Origin: Bacteroidota bacterium
GTDB lineage: Bacteria; Bacteroidota; Kryptoniia; Kryptoniales; JAKASW01
NCBI GenBank assembly: GCA_021785235.1
Contig: JAJYGB010000453.1
Span: forward strand, 1-6,817
Direction: 5' to 3'
DNA length: 6,817 nt
A program made the position numbers and the translations under genes. How positions within the stretch are numbered: the stretch's first letter is position 1; every line of letters starts with the position of its first letter. Below the pieces are notes generated by a model. That model was not told the DNA's origin. It saw only the letters and a program-made list of their open reading frames with translations, and did not search any database. Below are positions 6,312 through 6,817 of this stretch, one piece after another.

Positions 6312-6817
6312 ATGGTCAATAAACTGAACCGCAGCACCTCTGGCTCGTCTATTTCTCCGAAGTCGAATGACAAGAGAATCAAAGAGAAAGAGCTCATTGA
6401 TCGCGCTCTCGAGGGCGATGAGGCCGCTTTCTCCGAGATTATCGATCTCTACAAAGGAAAGGTCGCTGCGACGGTTTATTCCATACTCGGAAGAGATTAC
6501 GTCGAGGAAATTTCGCACGAAGCTTTCATCAGAGCGTTCAACTCCATCAGGCGATACAGAAGAGACTCGTCATTCTATACGTACCTGATAAGAATTACGG
6601 TTAATCTATGCCGGGACGAGATCAGACGAAAGCAGATAAAACGAATATTCAATTTCACCGAAGTCTTCAGCAGGAACGATGACTACGATGTCCAGGAGCA
6701 GATTGAGACGGGCAGCGCAAGCGACCCCATCAATATTTATGACTCCGGAGAGAGTATAGAGATCGTGCGAGAAGAAATGGAACAGCTCCCCCCTCTCCTC
6801 CGGGTGGCCGTGACGAT
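6312..6817 (+). CDS. ECF-type RNA polymerase sigma factor, 3' end outside window
   Basis: The visible 168 residues are the N-terminal part of a sigma-70 family extracytoplasmic-function sigma factor, which directs RNA polymerase to a special promoter set. Residues 1-24 are a Ser/Lys-rich extension. Region 2 runs from about 27 to 108, with LIDRALEGDEAAFSEIIDLY (28-47) as the start of helix 1, VEEISHEAFIRAFNSIRRYR (64-83) as the core-binding helices of regions 2.1-2.2, and FYTYLIRITVNLCRDEIRRK (88-107) as the -10 recognition part. An acidic linker of about 45 residues (EQIETGSASDPINIYDSGES) leads into region 4, which begins with EIVREEMEQLPPLLRVAVT (150-168), where the window ends. ATG 6312 is the first ATG in frame before region 2 and lacks a clear Shine-Dalgarno sequence. 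The gene is divergent from the exporter operon, 49 bases away. No anti-sigma factor is visible; it may lie beyond the edge. Confidence 0.9.
   Translation, partial: MVNKLNRSTSGSSISPKSNDKRIKEKELIDRALEGDEAAFSEIIDLYKGKVAATVYSILGRDYVEEISHEAFIRAFNSIRRYRRDSSFYTYLIRITVNLCRDEIRRKQIKRIFNFTEVFSRNDDYDVQEQIETGSASDPINIYDSGESIEIVREEMEQLPPLLRVAVT

Noticed and set aside
6263..6397. 45-residue N-terminal extension of the ATPase, with a hydrophobic run (LLTIISVLTILL)
   Set aside because: It does not resemble ABC ATPases, which begin shortly before the MGLEIRG segment. It would overlap the divergent sigma factor start and remove the promoter from the non-coding spacer.
6367..6588. 73-residue plus-strand frame
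   Set aside because: It is out of frame with the sigma factor, whose region 2 is clear in the frame starting at 6312.

Overview
The window looks like chromosomal DNA from a bacterium of the Bacteroidota/Chlorobiota/Ignavibacteriota (FCB) group. This is inferred from gene families, not from any marker gene: a complete GldA-GldF-GldG-type ABC exporter cassette followed by a DUF4340 gene, beside a membrane-type HdrD-like iron-sulfur oxidoreductase. Few starts have a clear Shine-Dalgarno sequence, which fits that group. There are no rRNA, tRNA, CRISPR or insertion-sequence signals. The DNA is densely coding: six genes, of which the first and last run off the window edges, and the longest non-coding gap is 49 bases.

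Layout. Positions 2-1300 (+) hold the C-terminal soluble part of an iron-sulfur oxidoreductase with two 4Fe-4S ferredoxin motifs and two CCG domains. It is followed after 21 bases by 1322-2143 (+), a secreted protein of unknown function that starts at TTG behind a GGAGG ribosome binding site. This pair converges on, and overlaps by 25 bases, a four-gene operon on the minus strand. In transcription order that operon is: ATPase (6262-5309), ABC-2 permease (5331-4609), GldG-type membrane protein (4612-3026) and DUF4340 membrane-anchored protein (3042-2119). Every junction in the operon overlaps (23, 4 and 17 bases), so the four products are probably made together and form one envelope complex. 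Divergent from the ATPase, 6312 to the window end (+) encodes an ECF-type RNA polymerase sigma factor that is cut off inside region 4.

Regulation. The 49-base divergent spacer (6263-6311) contains a TTGACA / 17-base spacer / TAAATT promoter reading into the ATPase. Its predicted transcription start is only about four bases before the ATG, so the exporter operon may be almost leaderless. The convergent overlap at 2119-2143 lies within a 7-base-pair inverted repeat whose arms carry both stop codons.

Nothing here demands a wholly new system. The points most worth following are the GldAFG-DUF4340 exporter without visible gliding genes, the near-leaderless promoter beside a sigma factor gene, the possible EtfAB:menaquinone oxidoreductase identity of the first gene, and the stop-codon hairpin.
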